A DNA stretch of 64,000 nt from JAGQVA01 sp033764335 (lineage in GTDB: Bacteria > Bacteroidota > Bacteroidia > J057): assembly GCA_033764335.1 (NCBI GenBank), contig JANRJC010000033.1, forward strand, positions 1 through 64,000. Reading direction: 5' to 3'. The stretch's first letter is position 1; each line of letters opens with the position of its first letter. A program made the translations under genes and the position numbers. Shown in pieces: positions 41,821 to 51,900 of the stretch. The notes beneath the pieces were generated by a model, which saw nothing but the letters and a program-made list of their open reading frames with translations, did no database searches and had not been told where the DNA came from.

Positions 41821-42933
41821 TCAACCGCTAACCCATAACAACTCGTATTTTGTATTTCGCCCGGCTCCGGTGGGGAGAAATATATTTTTCTCCACTAAAC
41901 TCTGTAAGTCCCGTGTAGCGGTAGCTTTGGAGGTTTTGGCAATGGCCGTATATTTCCGCGTATTCATTCCGCCTTCAAATCCGGCAGGCCCGGCTTCCAA
42001 CATTCGCTGAATCACTCGTAGCTGGCGATCATTCAACTGGTCTTTAAACCGATCAAAAAAACGGGTTTTTTGTACCACAAAATTAATCTGTAATTCTGCC
42101 TGCTTTTGAGCGTCATAAGTTGTTCCTACAAAATAACGAATCCAGTGCGTAATTTCATTGGAACGCTGCGCGACCATCAGTGCTTCATAATAGGTTTTTT
42201 TATTGGATTCTATTGCTCCGGAAAGGCTTAATAAAACCGGGTATCCCAGTCCCTGTGCCAAGGCTTTTTCGGAAATTGCTCTTCCCATTCGCCCATTACC
42301 ATCTTCAAAGGGATGAATACTTTCAAAATATAGATGGGCAATTGCAGATCGCACTACCGGTTTGGTAATCGCTCGGCTACCACCCGGCCCGGTATCGTTA
42401 AACCAGTCAATAAAACGATGCATTTCCTCCGGCACACGGTCGGACGGCGGGGCTTCAAAATGGATTTTTTCTCTTCCCAAGGCTCCCGAAATCACCTGCA
42501 TCGGCTCCGTATGTGTACGCCACGCTCCCGCGTTTATACCCCGGCTTCCCCGCATGATCATTGTATGCCAGGCAAATAAGGTTTCCTTTGTCAGCGGATC
42601 GCGATAAGTTCTTCGTATATTTGTCATTAACTCACCTACCCCTTCTGCTCGCTGATCTTTAACCGGGTGTAACAACCGGTCTATCCCCAGATTATTCCGT
42701 ATGGAGGAAATGACATCTTCCCGGCTGAGAAACTCGCCTTCAATCCCGGAGGTTTTCATCGCTTCGGTTACCATTATATCCAGCAAAACTTCTTCCTGCG
42801 ATTCGACCGGTAAAGCCGTAAACAATCCTTTTACCCGTCCCCCTTTTTCGGTCAAGGCATACAATCTATCCTCTTCTTCGGAAAGATTATAACGAAAATG
42901 GGGCCAGTCTGCCTGTTGCCAGTTGTAATTCAT
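41821..42933 (-). CDS. Fic-family protein (AMPylator) with C-terminal winged helix
   Basis: A 370-residue Fic protein. The catalytic loop HPFEDGNGRMGR (H207-R218) is a full match to HxFx(D/E)GNGRxxR, so transfer of AMP or another phosphate-containing group to a Ser/Thr/Tyr is expected. An inhibitory helix T61-S-G-I-E65-G66 fits the class II (S/T)xxxE(G/N) motif, with Glu65 blocking productive ATP binding until relieved. N-terminal Fic_N-like domain about 15-95; C-terminal winged helix about 305-365 (TRKYTAIAKTSKATATRDLQSLVEKNIF). The promoter carries three copies of one 9-bp motif that could be bound by this winged helix, suggesting autoregulation. Confidence 0.92.
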   Translation of the reverse strand: MNYNWQQADWPHFRYNLSEEEDRLYALTEKGGRVKGLFTALPVESQEEVLLDIMVTEAMKTSGIEGEFLSREDVISSIRNNLGIDRLLHPVKDQRAEGVGELMTNIRRTYRDPLTKETLFAWHTMIMRGSRGINAGAWRTHTEPMQVISGALGREKIHFEAPPSDRVPEEMHRFIDWFNDTGPGGSRAITKPVVRSAIAHLYFESIHPFEDGNGRMGRAISEKALAQGLGYPVLLSLSGAIESNKKTYYEALMVAQRSNEITHWIRYFVGTTYDAQKQAELQINFVVQKTRFFDRFKDQLNDRQLRVIQRMLEAGPAGFEGGMNTRKYTAIAKTSKATATRDLQSLVEKNIFLPTGAGRNTKYELLWVSG

Positions 42934-42986
42934 GAGCCGATTATTTTACCCAATCGGCTCAAATATAATAAAATTTTGAGCCGATT
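42934..42986 (-). promoter_or_regulatory. Fic promoter with three GAGCCGATT operator copies and a TAnnTTTG box
   Basis: On the plus strand GAGCCGATT occurs at 42934-42942 and 42978-42986, and its inverse AATCGGCTC at 42952-42960. The first copy directly abuts the Fic ATG. The box TATATTTG (minus strand, 42967 to 42960), a perfect Bacteroidota -7 consensus, overlaps the middle copy, so a bound protein would block RNA polymerase. No clear -33 TTG is seen. Confidence 0.75.
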
Positions 42987-42994
42987 AGGTTTTT

Positions 42995-45900
42995 TTATCC
43001 CATCATTTCCGACAAACGGTTTTTGATCTCGCCCCGGCTACAAAACCACTGAAGGGTCTGTACTCTCAGGCACAACCAGCCTGCACGCTCCAGCACTAAT
43101 TGCTGTGCTTTTTCAATATCGCTATCGTTTTCGGTTGCGCCATCAATAAAAAGGGCAATTTTTAATCCCTCCCGAAGGATTGCCAGGTCAATCGAATAAG
43201 GGCCGATTTTGTACTGTGGGAACAGGTAATCCGCCCATCCGGCGTCCACGGCCCATTCGTAGAGTTCTTCGGTACAGGTTCCTTTAGCGGGGTGTTTCTT
43301 CGGGGAAAGTGTTTTTTCTCCGCTGCTTCTGCTGTTTTGCTCAAAATAGTCTATCAGTCTTTTGCGGAAACATTCGGGATTCATTTTTGCTACGGCTTCG
43401 GGATGGATGCTATGAAGGAGAATGGCTTTGTCCCGTGCCCTGCTGGCTGCCACATTGTAAATCCGCAGCATTTCCTCGCCCATCACCGCCCGTGGGGCGC
43501 GTATATCGCCACCGGCGGCAAATTTGTGGCTCGCGGTAGTCGTCAGTAGCATGATGTCGCGTTCGTCTCCCTGAAACTCGCGGGAGGTTCCTATCAGCAA
43601 TTCCAGTTCATCGGCTACGGTTTTTATCAGGGGATGTCGTCCCAACTCGCGGATCAGCAATTCGCGGTGGCTTTCGTTGGAAGAGTCGAGGCAAAGGATG
43701 CCTACGGTCGGAATTTTGGGCAAATGGCCTGCCTGTACATCTTCCACGAGGCTGGCAATGAGTTGTACCGCCGCTTTGACAAGGGCAGGTTTGCGCTCGT
43801 CCTGCGGATCGTCTTCGACGTAATGAACTTCCGTTGCGGAACCATAGACGCTGTTGCTCACCGTTCGCAACGGGATGATATGGGAATCATAAACGTATTG
43901 GTTGGAAAAACCGATAAGCTCTGGCCGGCAACGGAAATGCTCCCTCAGGCTGATGATATTGGGGTAAATGACTCCGCTCAGGCTGTAAATGCTGGTGCTG
44001 CGGTTGTTGATGTTAAACTGCTGTTTAAAGGGGTGGTGTATCAGATAACGATCCAATAGCTGGTTGGTGCGTTCGATCGGAAACAAACGCGCTTGTGTGG
44101 CGACGGAGGTCTGATTTTCGTCACCGACAATTATACATTTTTTACAGCGGAAAATCAGGTTGAGCATGCTGATATCACACTGGCTGGCTTCGTCCACGAT
44201 GAGCAGGTCAAATTGCCCGGGCTGGGGGTCGGGAAAAAAAGAAATGGCCGTCTCCTGCTGCATAATCCATATCGGCACTACTTCACGCGCAAGTTGCATA
44301 TTGGCAATGGCGGAGGTCCTATTGCGCTCGGTATTTTTGCCGTGGCCTTTGCCAATATTGATCAGGTCATTGCGCCAGGCGGAAAGGGCGGCTTTCTGCG
44401 GGTCGGTGACCGAAGCCTGTTTGTGTTGCCAGGTTTTGACGGCTACGAGGTCACAGATAAGGGTTTCCTGCTGCTTCTGGTTTTCCTGCAATTGTACAAA
44501 TATATCGTTGGGATTGCCCAGCATTTCGAGGGTTTCGGAGAGGAAGGATTCGAGTTTTTTGATAAATATTCCGTATTCCCACTCGTCCAATGTCCACGCT
44601 GATCCTCTTTTGTCTGTTAGTTCTGCTATCGTTCGGGGCAATACTTTTTCCAGTTTTTCCCGCTCTTCCAGCAGTTGGTTTGTCTGGTGAATCTTCTCCC
44701 GAAGTTGTGTGATTTCTTCCATCACCTTTTCCACACCGGTAAAATTTCCCGCCGCCCAGTGTTCGGTTAATTTTTGTATCGCCGCATGTTGGGAAATAAA
44801 GGGCAAGAGGGGCTGAATAAGGTTTTTCCATTCTGCCTGTAACTGCTCGTGCTGGAAAAAATCTTGCAATCCCCGCAGAAATGCCCATTGTTCGGCTACT
44901 TTTTCGCTGCGAAGGTCCAACGTGGGAAGTTGACGGTTTTGCAGTTTTTGATTAAATGCAGTCAGTTTTTGCAGATGGAAAAGAAAGGTTTCCCATTCGT
45001 CAAAAGTGTTCAGAGCTTCATTTTCCGCAATTTTTTTACCGGAAAAAGCGATTGCATTGTTTAACACTATGGTCAGTTTTTTCAGGCGGGATTGCTGGCG
45101 GAGCAGGTTTTCGATTACCTGCAAATCTTCTTTTCCCCGAACCTCCCGGCCATTGACTGTTGCAGCGAGGAAAACGCGTTGGTTTTCGGGGAGGAATTTT
45201 TTCTGTAAAAGGCTGAGTTTGTCCGAATCGCCCCATTTTTCCAAAAGTTTTTGCAGCGATTCGAGCATTTGGTCGGGGTCTGCTTCAGGAAGGCCCGACA
45301 CCTTCCAGGCGAGGAGGCTGGAGTGTGCGTTTTCTGCCTCTTCGCGGAGGTCGCGGTAGCGGGCAAATACGTAAGTCAGTTCTTCAATATCCCGCCCGGA
45401 TTTGCGGAGAATTTCCTGCCAGGGGGCTATTTCCCGCCATCCTTCATACATCTCCAGGAGCAGAAGGAGAAATTCATTTTCCAACAGATGGGTTTCCACT
45501 TCTGTATATGCCGTCATATCCACTTTCGCCTTTATTTTTTGCCATTCCGTATGGATTTTTTCTGCGTGGGCCAGGTCGGGAAAAAGGGTTTCTTCGGGCA
45601 ATTTTACTGCGGCCAGTGTCAGGTCGGCTTGGGGTAATCGCTGTGCCAGCCGGAAGATTTCTTCGGCCAGTGTTTGGGTATCCTGATCATACAAAACCAC
45701 ATCCCGAATCGGCACATTTTCCCGGTCGAGTTTGTCCCATATTTCCGCCCACCGTGTGGCAGTATTTGTAGCCAACTGCCTGCTACGCGGATCGTAGAGG
45801 CTGCCTTGTCGCTGATTCTGGCGGATTTGGTCGGCAAAAGTCTGACGTAATTGTTTGTAATTTTTTTCGAGGTTTGACAACTCGGCTTCCATCTTTGCGG

Positions 45901-47398
45901 TTTCGGCGGGGTCGTAGATTTGGTTGAGGTGATTTTTTACCGCATCAATGGCGTGTTTGAGTTCTTCGTGATTTTGGTTGCCGTCAAGCAGGGCTACGGC
46001 GAGAGGACGAATGGCAGGGGGAAGTTTTCCTTTAATGACTTCCAATGCCTTGGCGTTTTTGGAGACGATAAGAATGGATTTTCCCTCTGCCACAAAATGG
46101 GAAGCCAGATTGGCAATGGTATGGCTTTTACCGGTTCCGGGAGGGCCTTGTACGGTTACTGCGTCCTGGCGGAGGAGTTGTTGGGCGATGCTGAGTTGTT
46201 CGTCGTTGTAGGGAAGCGGAAAAAGAAATCTTTCGGGCAGAGTTTCCGAAATTTGGGGAGAAAACCCTGCGGACTTATCCTCCGTCCGGTAAGCGATGCG
46301 CAGCGGGTTTCCGGGTTTGCGGAGGCTGAAAAGTTTTTTGAAAAAATCGGGAATGGATTCATTTTCTCCCCGAGTTCCCAATTCGTTGATACGGGCAATG
46401 ATTTTATCGGCGTCGCGGGCGATCACAACTCCTGTGGCGAGGTTTCTCACATGGATGACGGGGGAAAAGGATAACGTAATTTCTTCGTCCCCGGTATTTT
46501 CAGGCAGATCAAAATTGAGTTTCCCTTCCGTAAAAAACCGATCATTCACCCGTGAAAAAACCTCGGCAATTTTCACCGCAGACTCGTAAAAACTTCCCCG
46601 CAGGTAGTCAGGCTCAAAACTAAATTCGCGACTTTGGCTATTAAAATTGTCCACTTCGCGGAGGATACGCAGTTTGCGCTCCTGTACTTTTTCTTCCGTC
46701 TCGCGGGAAAAGTGGAGGTCGAGCAGGTCGGAAAAAGACTCTTCGCAGGAGATAACATGAGCCAGCGTATCCGCTTCGAGCGAGATCATCTGACGTTTGA
46801 GGGTGATTTTGAGGGGAATATGAAACAAAAAGTTTTGATAAACTTCGCCCCCGATTTTTCCCGATATAAGCCCAAAAGAGAGGCAGATTTGTCGGTCGGG
46901 TTGAGATTGGAGGGTATAAAAAAGGTCGTGTAAGGCGTCGTAAGTAAGATTAAGGGCAGAGGAAAAATCGTTGGCGGTGGTGCGTTTTTCCAACTGCACG
47001 CGGCCCTCATGCAGAGACACGGACACCCAGGCATCGAGTTCGGGAGGAAAACTCAGATGTTGGACTTCTTCTAAAGGTTTGTCGTTGACCTGGAGGAAAA
47101 GTTCGTCGAAGATGCGAATCCTTTCGGAATTTTGTTCAAAAGTCTGATTTTCAACCCGTTGGATTTTAAGAATCGGCTGTGCCGTGTCTTTCCACTGGCA
47201 GGTGAGAGAAGCGGATAGAGGCGGCTGGTCGGCGAGAGCGGCGAGTTGAGCGAGGGGCCAGAAGGGCGAATGCGGATCAGAGTCAAAGCGGAGCGAGGGC
47301 CGGGTATTAGTAAAAAGGTCGCGGATATAAGCGAAAAGATTGACAAGCGGAGTAGCGGAGGGGGGAATGCTGAGGCTTTTGGAAGCGGCGTTTTGCAT
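42995..47398 (-). CDS. Giant SF1 helicase with C-terminal PD-(D/E)XK/Vsr-like nuclease
   Basis: A 1467-residue protein of the AAA_11/AAA_12 (UvrD/Upf1-like) SF1 helicase type. Walker A VQGPPGTGKSHT (about 415-426) lies after an about 400-residue N-terminal region. About 600 residues of largely helical, coiled-coil insertion follow (e.g. MEAELSNLEKNYKQLRQTF), then Walker B LLIVDEASQCDIS (about 1065), the VGDENQT motif III, EHFRCRPELIGFSNQ (motif IV), EFQGDERDIMLLT (motif V, about 1274) and NVAASRARDKAIL (motif VI). The last about 95 residues (YKIGPYSIDLAI, KIALFIDG, ERAGWLCLRVQTLQWF) look like a Vsr/DUF559-type endonuclease. This architecture resembles helicase-nucleases of defence islands. 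No partner gene is evident. Confidence 0.85.
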   Translation of the reverse strand: MQNAASKSLSIPPSATPLVNLFAYIRDLFTNTRPSLRFDSDPHSPFWPLAQLAALADQPPLSASLTCQWKDTAQPILKIQRVENQTFEQNSERIRIFDELFLQVNDKPLEEVQHLSFPPELDAWVSVSLHEGRVQLEKRTTANDFSSALNLTYDALHDLFYTLQSQPDRQICLSFGLISGKIGGEVYQNFLFHIPLKITLKRQMISLEADTLAHVISCEESFSDLLDLHFSRETEEKVQERKLRILREVDNFNSQSREFSFEPDYLRGSFYESAVKIAEVFSRVNDRFFTEGKLNFDLPENTGDEEITLSFSPVIHVRNLATGVVIARDADKIIARINELGTRGENESIPDFFKKLFSLRKPGNPLRIAYRTEDKSAGFSPQISETLPERFLFPLPYNDEQLSIAQQLLRQDAVTVQGPPGTGKSHTIANLASHFVAEGKSILIVSKNAKALEVIKGKLPPAIRPLAVALLDGNQNHEELKHAIDAVKNHLNQIYDPAETAKMEAELSNLEKNYKQLRQTFADQIRQNQRQGSLYDPRSRQLATNTATRWAEIWDKLDRENVPIRDVVLYDQDTQTLAEEIFRLAQRLPQADLTLAAVKLPEETLFPDLAHAEKIHTEWQKIKAKVDMTAYTEVETHLLENEFLLLLLEMYEGWREIAPWQEILRKSGRDIEELTYVFARYRDLREEAENAHSSLLAWKVSGLPEADPDQMLESLQKLLEKWGDSDKLSLLQKKFLPENQRVFLAATVNGREVRGKEDLQVIENLLRQQSRLKKLTIVLNNAIAFSGKKIAENEALNTFDEWETFLFHLQKLTAFNQKLQNRQLPTLDLRSEKVAEQWAFLRGLQDFFQHEQLQAEWKNLIQPLLPFISQHAAIQKLTEHWAAGNFTGVEKVMEEITQLREKIHQTNQLLEEREKLEKVLPRTIAELTDKRGSAWTLDEWEYGIFIKKLESFLSETLEMLGNPNDIFVQLQENQKQQETLICDLVAVKTWQHKQASVTDPQKAALSAWRNDLINIGKGHGKNTERNRTSAIANMQLAREVVPIWIMQQETAISFFPDPQPGQFDLLIVDEASQCDISMLNLIFRCKKCIIVGDENQTSVATQARLFPIERTNQLLDRYLIHHPFKQQFNINNRSTSIYSLSGVIYPNIISLREHFRCRPELIGFSNQYVYDSHIIPLRTVSNSVYGSATEVHYVEDDPQDERKPALVKAAVQLIASLVEDVQAGHLPKIPTVGILCLDSSNESHRELLIRELGRHPLIKTVADELELLIGTSREFQGDERDIMLLTTTASHKFAAGGDIRAPRAVMGEEMLRIYNVAASRARDKAILLHSIHPEAVAKMNPECFRKRLIDYFEQNSRSSGEKTLSPKKHPAKGTCTEELYEWAVDAGWADYLFPQYKIGPYSIDLAILREGLKIALFIDGATENDSDIEKAQQLVLERAGWLCLRVQTLQWFCSRGEIKNRLSEMMG

Positions 47399-47613
47399 TT
47401 TGTTTTGAGTTTATCTCAGGGGAATGGCGGGGGAAACCGGGGTTCCAATCGGAGATTGGGAGGCGGAATGAAGAGCCATTCGGCGAGACAAAAAAACAAA
47501 GAGCAGCAGACAAGGGAGATTTACGGAAAGCGTAAAACAAGGGTTACAGCAAAAAAACTTTCGACATGAAACGAACATAGACAAAAAAACTTTTAGAAAA
47601 CCGGAATACCCCT

Positions 47614-47621
47614 TATATTTG
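47614..47621 (+). promoter_or_regulatory. tRNA-Met promoter -7 box
   Basis: TATATTTG is a perfect TAnnTTTG box, 12 bp before the tRNA 5' end, giving a plausible 5-nt leader. A T-rich CTTTTAG at about 47590-47596 sits at the -33 position but is not a clean TTG. Confidence 0.65.
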
Positions 47622-47632
47622 CACTCGATTTC

Positions 47633-47706
47633 GGCGCGGTAGCTCAGACGGTTAGAGCGTAGGATTCATAACCCTAAGGTCGGGGGTTCGATTCCCCCCT
47701 GCGCCA
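47633..47706 (+). tRNA. tRNA-Met (anticodon CAT)
   Basis: A 74-nt cloverleaf: acceptor GGCGCGG pairs with CTGCGCC (one G-U), D-arm GCTC...GAGC, anticodon loop ATTCATAAC with CAT, T-arm GGGGG-TTCGATT-CCCCC, and discriminator A. The 3' CCA is not encoded. The first pair G-C and lack of three consecutive G-C pairs at the anticodon stem (TAGGA/CCCTA) favour elongator Met; a CAT-reading tRNA-Ile2 cannot be excluded without its modification. Confidence 0.93.
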
Positions 47707-47720
47707 CAACTTATAGTAAT

Positions 47721-47756
47721 AACCCCCTGATAATCAATTTATTAGGGGGTTTGTAT
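47721..47756 (+). terminator. Rho-independent terminator after the tRNA
   Basis: AACCCCCT (47721-47728) pairs with AGGGGGTT (47744-47751), with an inner ATAA/TTAT extension, followed by TGTATTTT. It ends the tRNA transcript. Confidence 0.8.
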
Positions 47757-48043
47757 TTTATAGCGGATGTTCTGTTTTCATGATTCAATTATTTCCTTTA
47801 ATAATCCATCCGGTTTCTAAATTACAATTTTAAGTCGCATAAGCAACGGGGGAGCCTGAAAAGCGTTTCAACACGCCGACTATTCCTCCTACTTCATCTG
47901 TCTTTCTGCTTGTCTTGCAGAGAAAACCACGAAAAACCGTAATTTATCTCCCGATTTCATCGTCTTATCGCGGGTTTTGACAACTTTAATTGCTTGTTTT
48001 TCATCTTATTACGGAATTACGCGCTGCTTAATTATCTCAATAT
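47757..48043. other. Intergenic region before the ABC transporter, nothing recognised
   Basis: About 290 bp with no plausible ORF. The end (TTGACAACTTTAATTGC around 47977-47993) is AT-rich and should contain the ABC operon promoter, but no exact TAnnTTTG box is present. Confidence 0.4.
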
Positions 48044-48931
48044 ATGAATCTGGTCATCTCAAATCTTACCCAAACCTATCCCAACGGCGTACAGGCGCTC
48101 AAAGGAATAAATCTCACCATCCCTACGGGCATGTACGGCCTCCTCGGCCCCAATGGTGCCGGGAAGTCCACGCTTATGCGTATCCTCGCTACGCTTCAGG
48201 AACCTGACTCGGGAGAGGTCTCGCTGGGAAATATTGATGTCCTAAAACAAAAGGACGAAGTCCGCAAAATCCTGGGCTACCTGCCGCAGGAATTTGGCGT
48301 CTATCCTAAAGTGAGCGCCGAAGCGCTCCTTGATCACCTCGCGGTGCTCAAAGGCGTAACGCGGAAAGACGAACGCAAAGATCTGGTCGAACAACTTCTC
48401 CTTAAAACCAATCTCTACAACGACCGCAAAAAGAAACTCGGCGGCTACTCCGGCGGTATGCGCCAGCGTTTTGGCATCGCGCAGGCGCTGCTTTCCAATC
48501 CCAGTCTCATCATCGTGGACGAACCCACCGCCGGCCTCGATCCCGCCGAAAGAAACCGATTCCATAACCTCCTCAGCGAACTCGGCGAAAACGCGGTTGT
48601 CATCCTCTCCACTCATATCGTCGAAGATGTAACCAAACTCTGCACCGATATGGCCATCATCAACAAAGGGGAAATCCTCATGACCGGCCACCCCGCCGAA
48701 GCGGTACAAAAACTCAACGGCAAAATCTGGCGGGTGATTATAGATCGCGACGAACTGGAAAATTACCGAAATAACTATACCGTCATCTCCGACCAGCTTA
48801 TGCCCGCAGGCAAAATTCAGTTGGACGTGCTGGCCGAAGCCAATCCCGGCGAGACTTTCCGCGCCATAGAACCTGACCTCGAACACGTGTATTTCTCTCA
48901 TATTTTTGGCGGTGTTCAACAGACCGCTTAG
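48044..48931 (+). CDS. ABC transporter ATP-binding protein
   Basis: A 295-residue ABC ATPase. Walker A GPNGAGKST (about 38-46), Q-loop YLPQEFGVYPKVS (about 83), signature YSGGMRQRFGIAQAL (about 135), Walker B LIIVDEPTAGLDP (about 155), H-loop STHIVED (about 190). The C-terminal about 70 residues (GKIWRVIIDRDELENY...) are the usual extension of drug/lipid exporters (CcmA-type). Partner of the permease 30 bp downstream. Confidence 0.93.
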   Translation: MNLVISNLTQTYPNGVQALKGINLTIPTGMYGLLGPNGAGKSTLMRILATLQEPDSGEVSLGNIDVLKQKDEVRKILGYLPQEFGVYPKVSAEALLDHLAVLKGVTRKDERKDLVEQLLLKTNLYNDRKKKLGGYSGGMRQRFGIAQALLSNPSLIIVDEPTAGLDPAERNRFHNLLSELGENAVVILSTHIVEDVTKLCTDMAIINKGEILMTGHPAEAVQKLNGKIWRVIIDRDELENYRNNYTVISDQLMPAGKIQLDVLAEANPGETFRAIEPDLEHVYFSHIFGGVQQTA

Positions 48932-48961
48932 TGATGGCTGTTTTACTTTATACCCATAGTT

Positions 48962-51900
48962 ATGTTTACTGAAATTCTCCGATTCGAATTATTCTACCGG
49001 TTTCGCAGGCCGGCAACCTATATTTATTTTGGACTGATGTTTTTACTGGCCTTTGGCGCTATTGCCTGGGAAAATCTTACCGTCGGCGGCGGTACAGGCC
49101 TGGTAAAAGAAAATGCCCCTACGGTGCTGAGTTTTGGAATGGTGATACTCACCGCGATCCCCGGATTTTTTATCTGTTCGGCGATTATGGGTGTGCCCGT
49201 GTTGCGGGACTTTGAACATCTCACCTTCCCCATGATTTTTACCAGCCCTATACGGAAAAGTGATTATCTCGCGGGCCGTTTTGCCGGATCTATGATTACG
49301 GTGTTGTTTGTGTTTCTGGCTTTGCCGATGGGATATATGATTGGTACGCTGATGCCCTGGCTGGATGAAGAAAAATTTCTCCCCTTTCATCTATGGCATT
49401 TTTTTCAACCTTTTTTCCTGTTTATCATTCCAAATGTGCTGATCTCCGGTTCGCTGTTTTTTATGGGTGGAGCTTTGAGTAAAAAATTGTTGTTTGTATT
49501 TGTGCAGGGCGTGGGGCTGCTGACTTTTTACATGATTGGAACCAATATCAGCCAAGAAATGGACAACCGCGTAGTTGCGGCACTGCTGGATCCCGTGGGT
49601 ATAAACCTTCTTTCAATTACTTCCCAGTACTGGACGGTATCGGAGCAAAACACGCAACTGTATTCTCTCTCAGGACTCGTGTTGTGGAATCGAATTATCT
49701 GGTTGGCCGTAGCGACAATAGCCTATACGCTGACCTATCGGTTTTTTAATTATAAGGTAGCCGGGAAAAATCGAAAAAAGGCGGTAAAAACCGAAGAAAC
49801 GCTGGAATTAATTCCGGTTTCCCGACATATTTCCCTCGTGAAACCGAATATTACTGAAGGTTTTTCCACGAATCTAAACCGGGTGTTCAGTCTGGCGCGG
49901 TTGTATTTCGCGGAAATTATTTATTCGATCCCTTTTATCGCCATTACTTTGATGGGCATCATCCTGCTGGTGATCAATTCGTTTGAATTTAATACCATGT
50001 ACGGAACCGACGTCTATCCGACCACCTATTCGGTGCTGGAATTGCTGAGTGAGTTTAATCTGTTTTTTGTAATTCTGATTGTTTTTTATACGGGCGAACT
50101 GATCTGGCGGGAGCGGGACCTGAAAATGGATCAGATTTACGACACCCTTCCGGTTCCCAATTTTGTGGGGCTTGCGGCTAAGTTTCTGGGGTTTATGTAT
50201 GTGAGCATCGTTTTGTTGACCCTGTTGCTGATAACCGGTATATTAATTCAGGCGGGCAAAGGATATTATGACTTCGAATTGCCGGTTTACCTCTCCGATC
50301 TCTATACAGACAAGCTGATATTTATTCTCCTGTTTACCTTGTTGGCCTTTTTTATTCAGGTAGTAGCCAATCAAAAATACCTCGGCCATTCGCTGATTAT
50401 CCTGTTTTTTATGTTTGTGTTTTTCCTTTTCCCTGAAATGGGGCTGGAGCATATTATGTTTCGGTTTGGGGCGATGGACTTGGGCACATTCTCCGACATG
50501 AACAGCTATGGACATTTTGTTTCTCCCTTTTCGTGGATTTCGGTGTATTGGATAGGATTTGCACTGGTGCTTTTTGCCCTGAGCGTAGTCTTTGCGATCA
50601 GGGGTACAGATGCAATTTTGAAGACTAGGGTCAAACTGGCGAGTCTGCGTTTTTCCCGTCCGGTGATTGTTTTTACCACCGTAGCATTATTGTTGTTTAC
50701 GGCTTCGGGGTGTTATATTTATTACAATACCAATGTGCTCAACGAATACCGCAATTCGGACGATGATAAAAAAATGCGGGCAGGGTATGAAAAAGAGTTA
50801 AAAAAATACCAGGATATCCCCCAGCCGCGCATCGTAGAAACGAGTCTGGAAGTGGATATTTTTCCTTACGAGCGCGATTTTGATGTGAAGGGGTTTTATA
50901 TTTTGAAAAATAAAAACGAAACGCCTGTCGCAAAAATCCACATCCAGCATTCACCGGAGACAGGCATGACGATCCGCGAACTGACATTCAGCCGTGTGGA
51001 TTCGCTGCCTGCGGTGAAAACGGTCATTTCGGAGTCTTATGAGAAATACAAATATTTTGTCTATGAACTTACCCCGCCGCTGGCACCCGGGGACAGCCTG
51101 CGTATGGATTTCCGGGGAGAGTTTCGCACAAAGGGATTTGTAGAGGGCGGCTCCAATACGAATGTAGTATTTAACGGAACCTTTTTCAACAATACCTATT
51201 TCCCCTCGCTAGGTTATGATCCCGCTTTTGAAATGGAGGAGGACAAAGACAGAGAAGACGAAGGCTTGCCCAAAAAAGAGCGGATGCGCGACCGCAACGA
51301 TCCGATCGGGCAGAAAATCAACCTCGTCGGAGATGACGCCGATCATATTCGTTTTGAGATCAAAATGAGTACTTCGGAAGACCAGATTGCCATTGCGCCG
51401 GGTTATTTGCAAAAAGAGTGGAAGGAAGGCGACCGTCGCTATTTCCATTACAAAATGGACGCTCCGATGTTTAATTTTTATTCCATGCTTTCTGCCCGTT
51501 ATGAAGTGCAGCGCGAGGTCTTTGAACTTCCCGGTGTCGGCCCGGTTAATTTGGAGATTTATTACCATAAAGGTCACGAGTACAATCTCAATCGGATGAT
51601 GGAAGGCATGAAACATTCGCTGACCTATTTTTCCGAACATTTCAGCCCCTATCAGTTCCGTCAGATGCGTATTCTGGAGTTTCCGCGTTACGCTACATTT
51701 GCGCAGTCTTACGCCAATACCGTTCCCTTCTCCGAAGGAATCGGATTTATCATGGACATAAAAGAAGACGATGTGGACATGGCCTATTACGTAACGGCCC
51801 ACGAGATGGCGCATCAGTGGTGGGGACACCAGGTGACCGAAGCGCAAGTAAAAGGCAATGCCATGCTTTCAGAGACCATGTCGCAGTATTCGGCGCTGAT

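Noticed and set aside
47399..47600. Possible small gene in the G-rich stretch before the tRNA
   Set aside because: The frame there has no start context and no protein-like composition; it is probably the helicase leader region.
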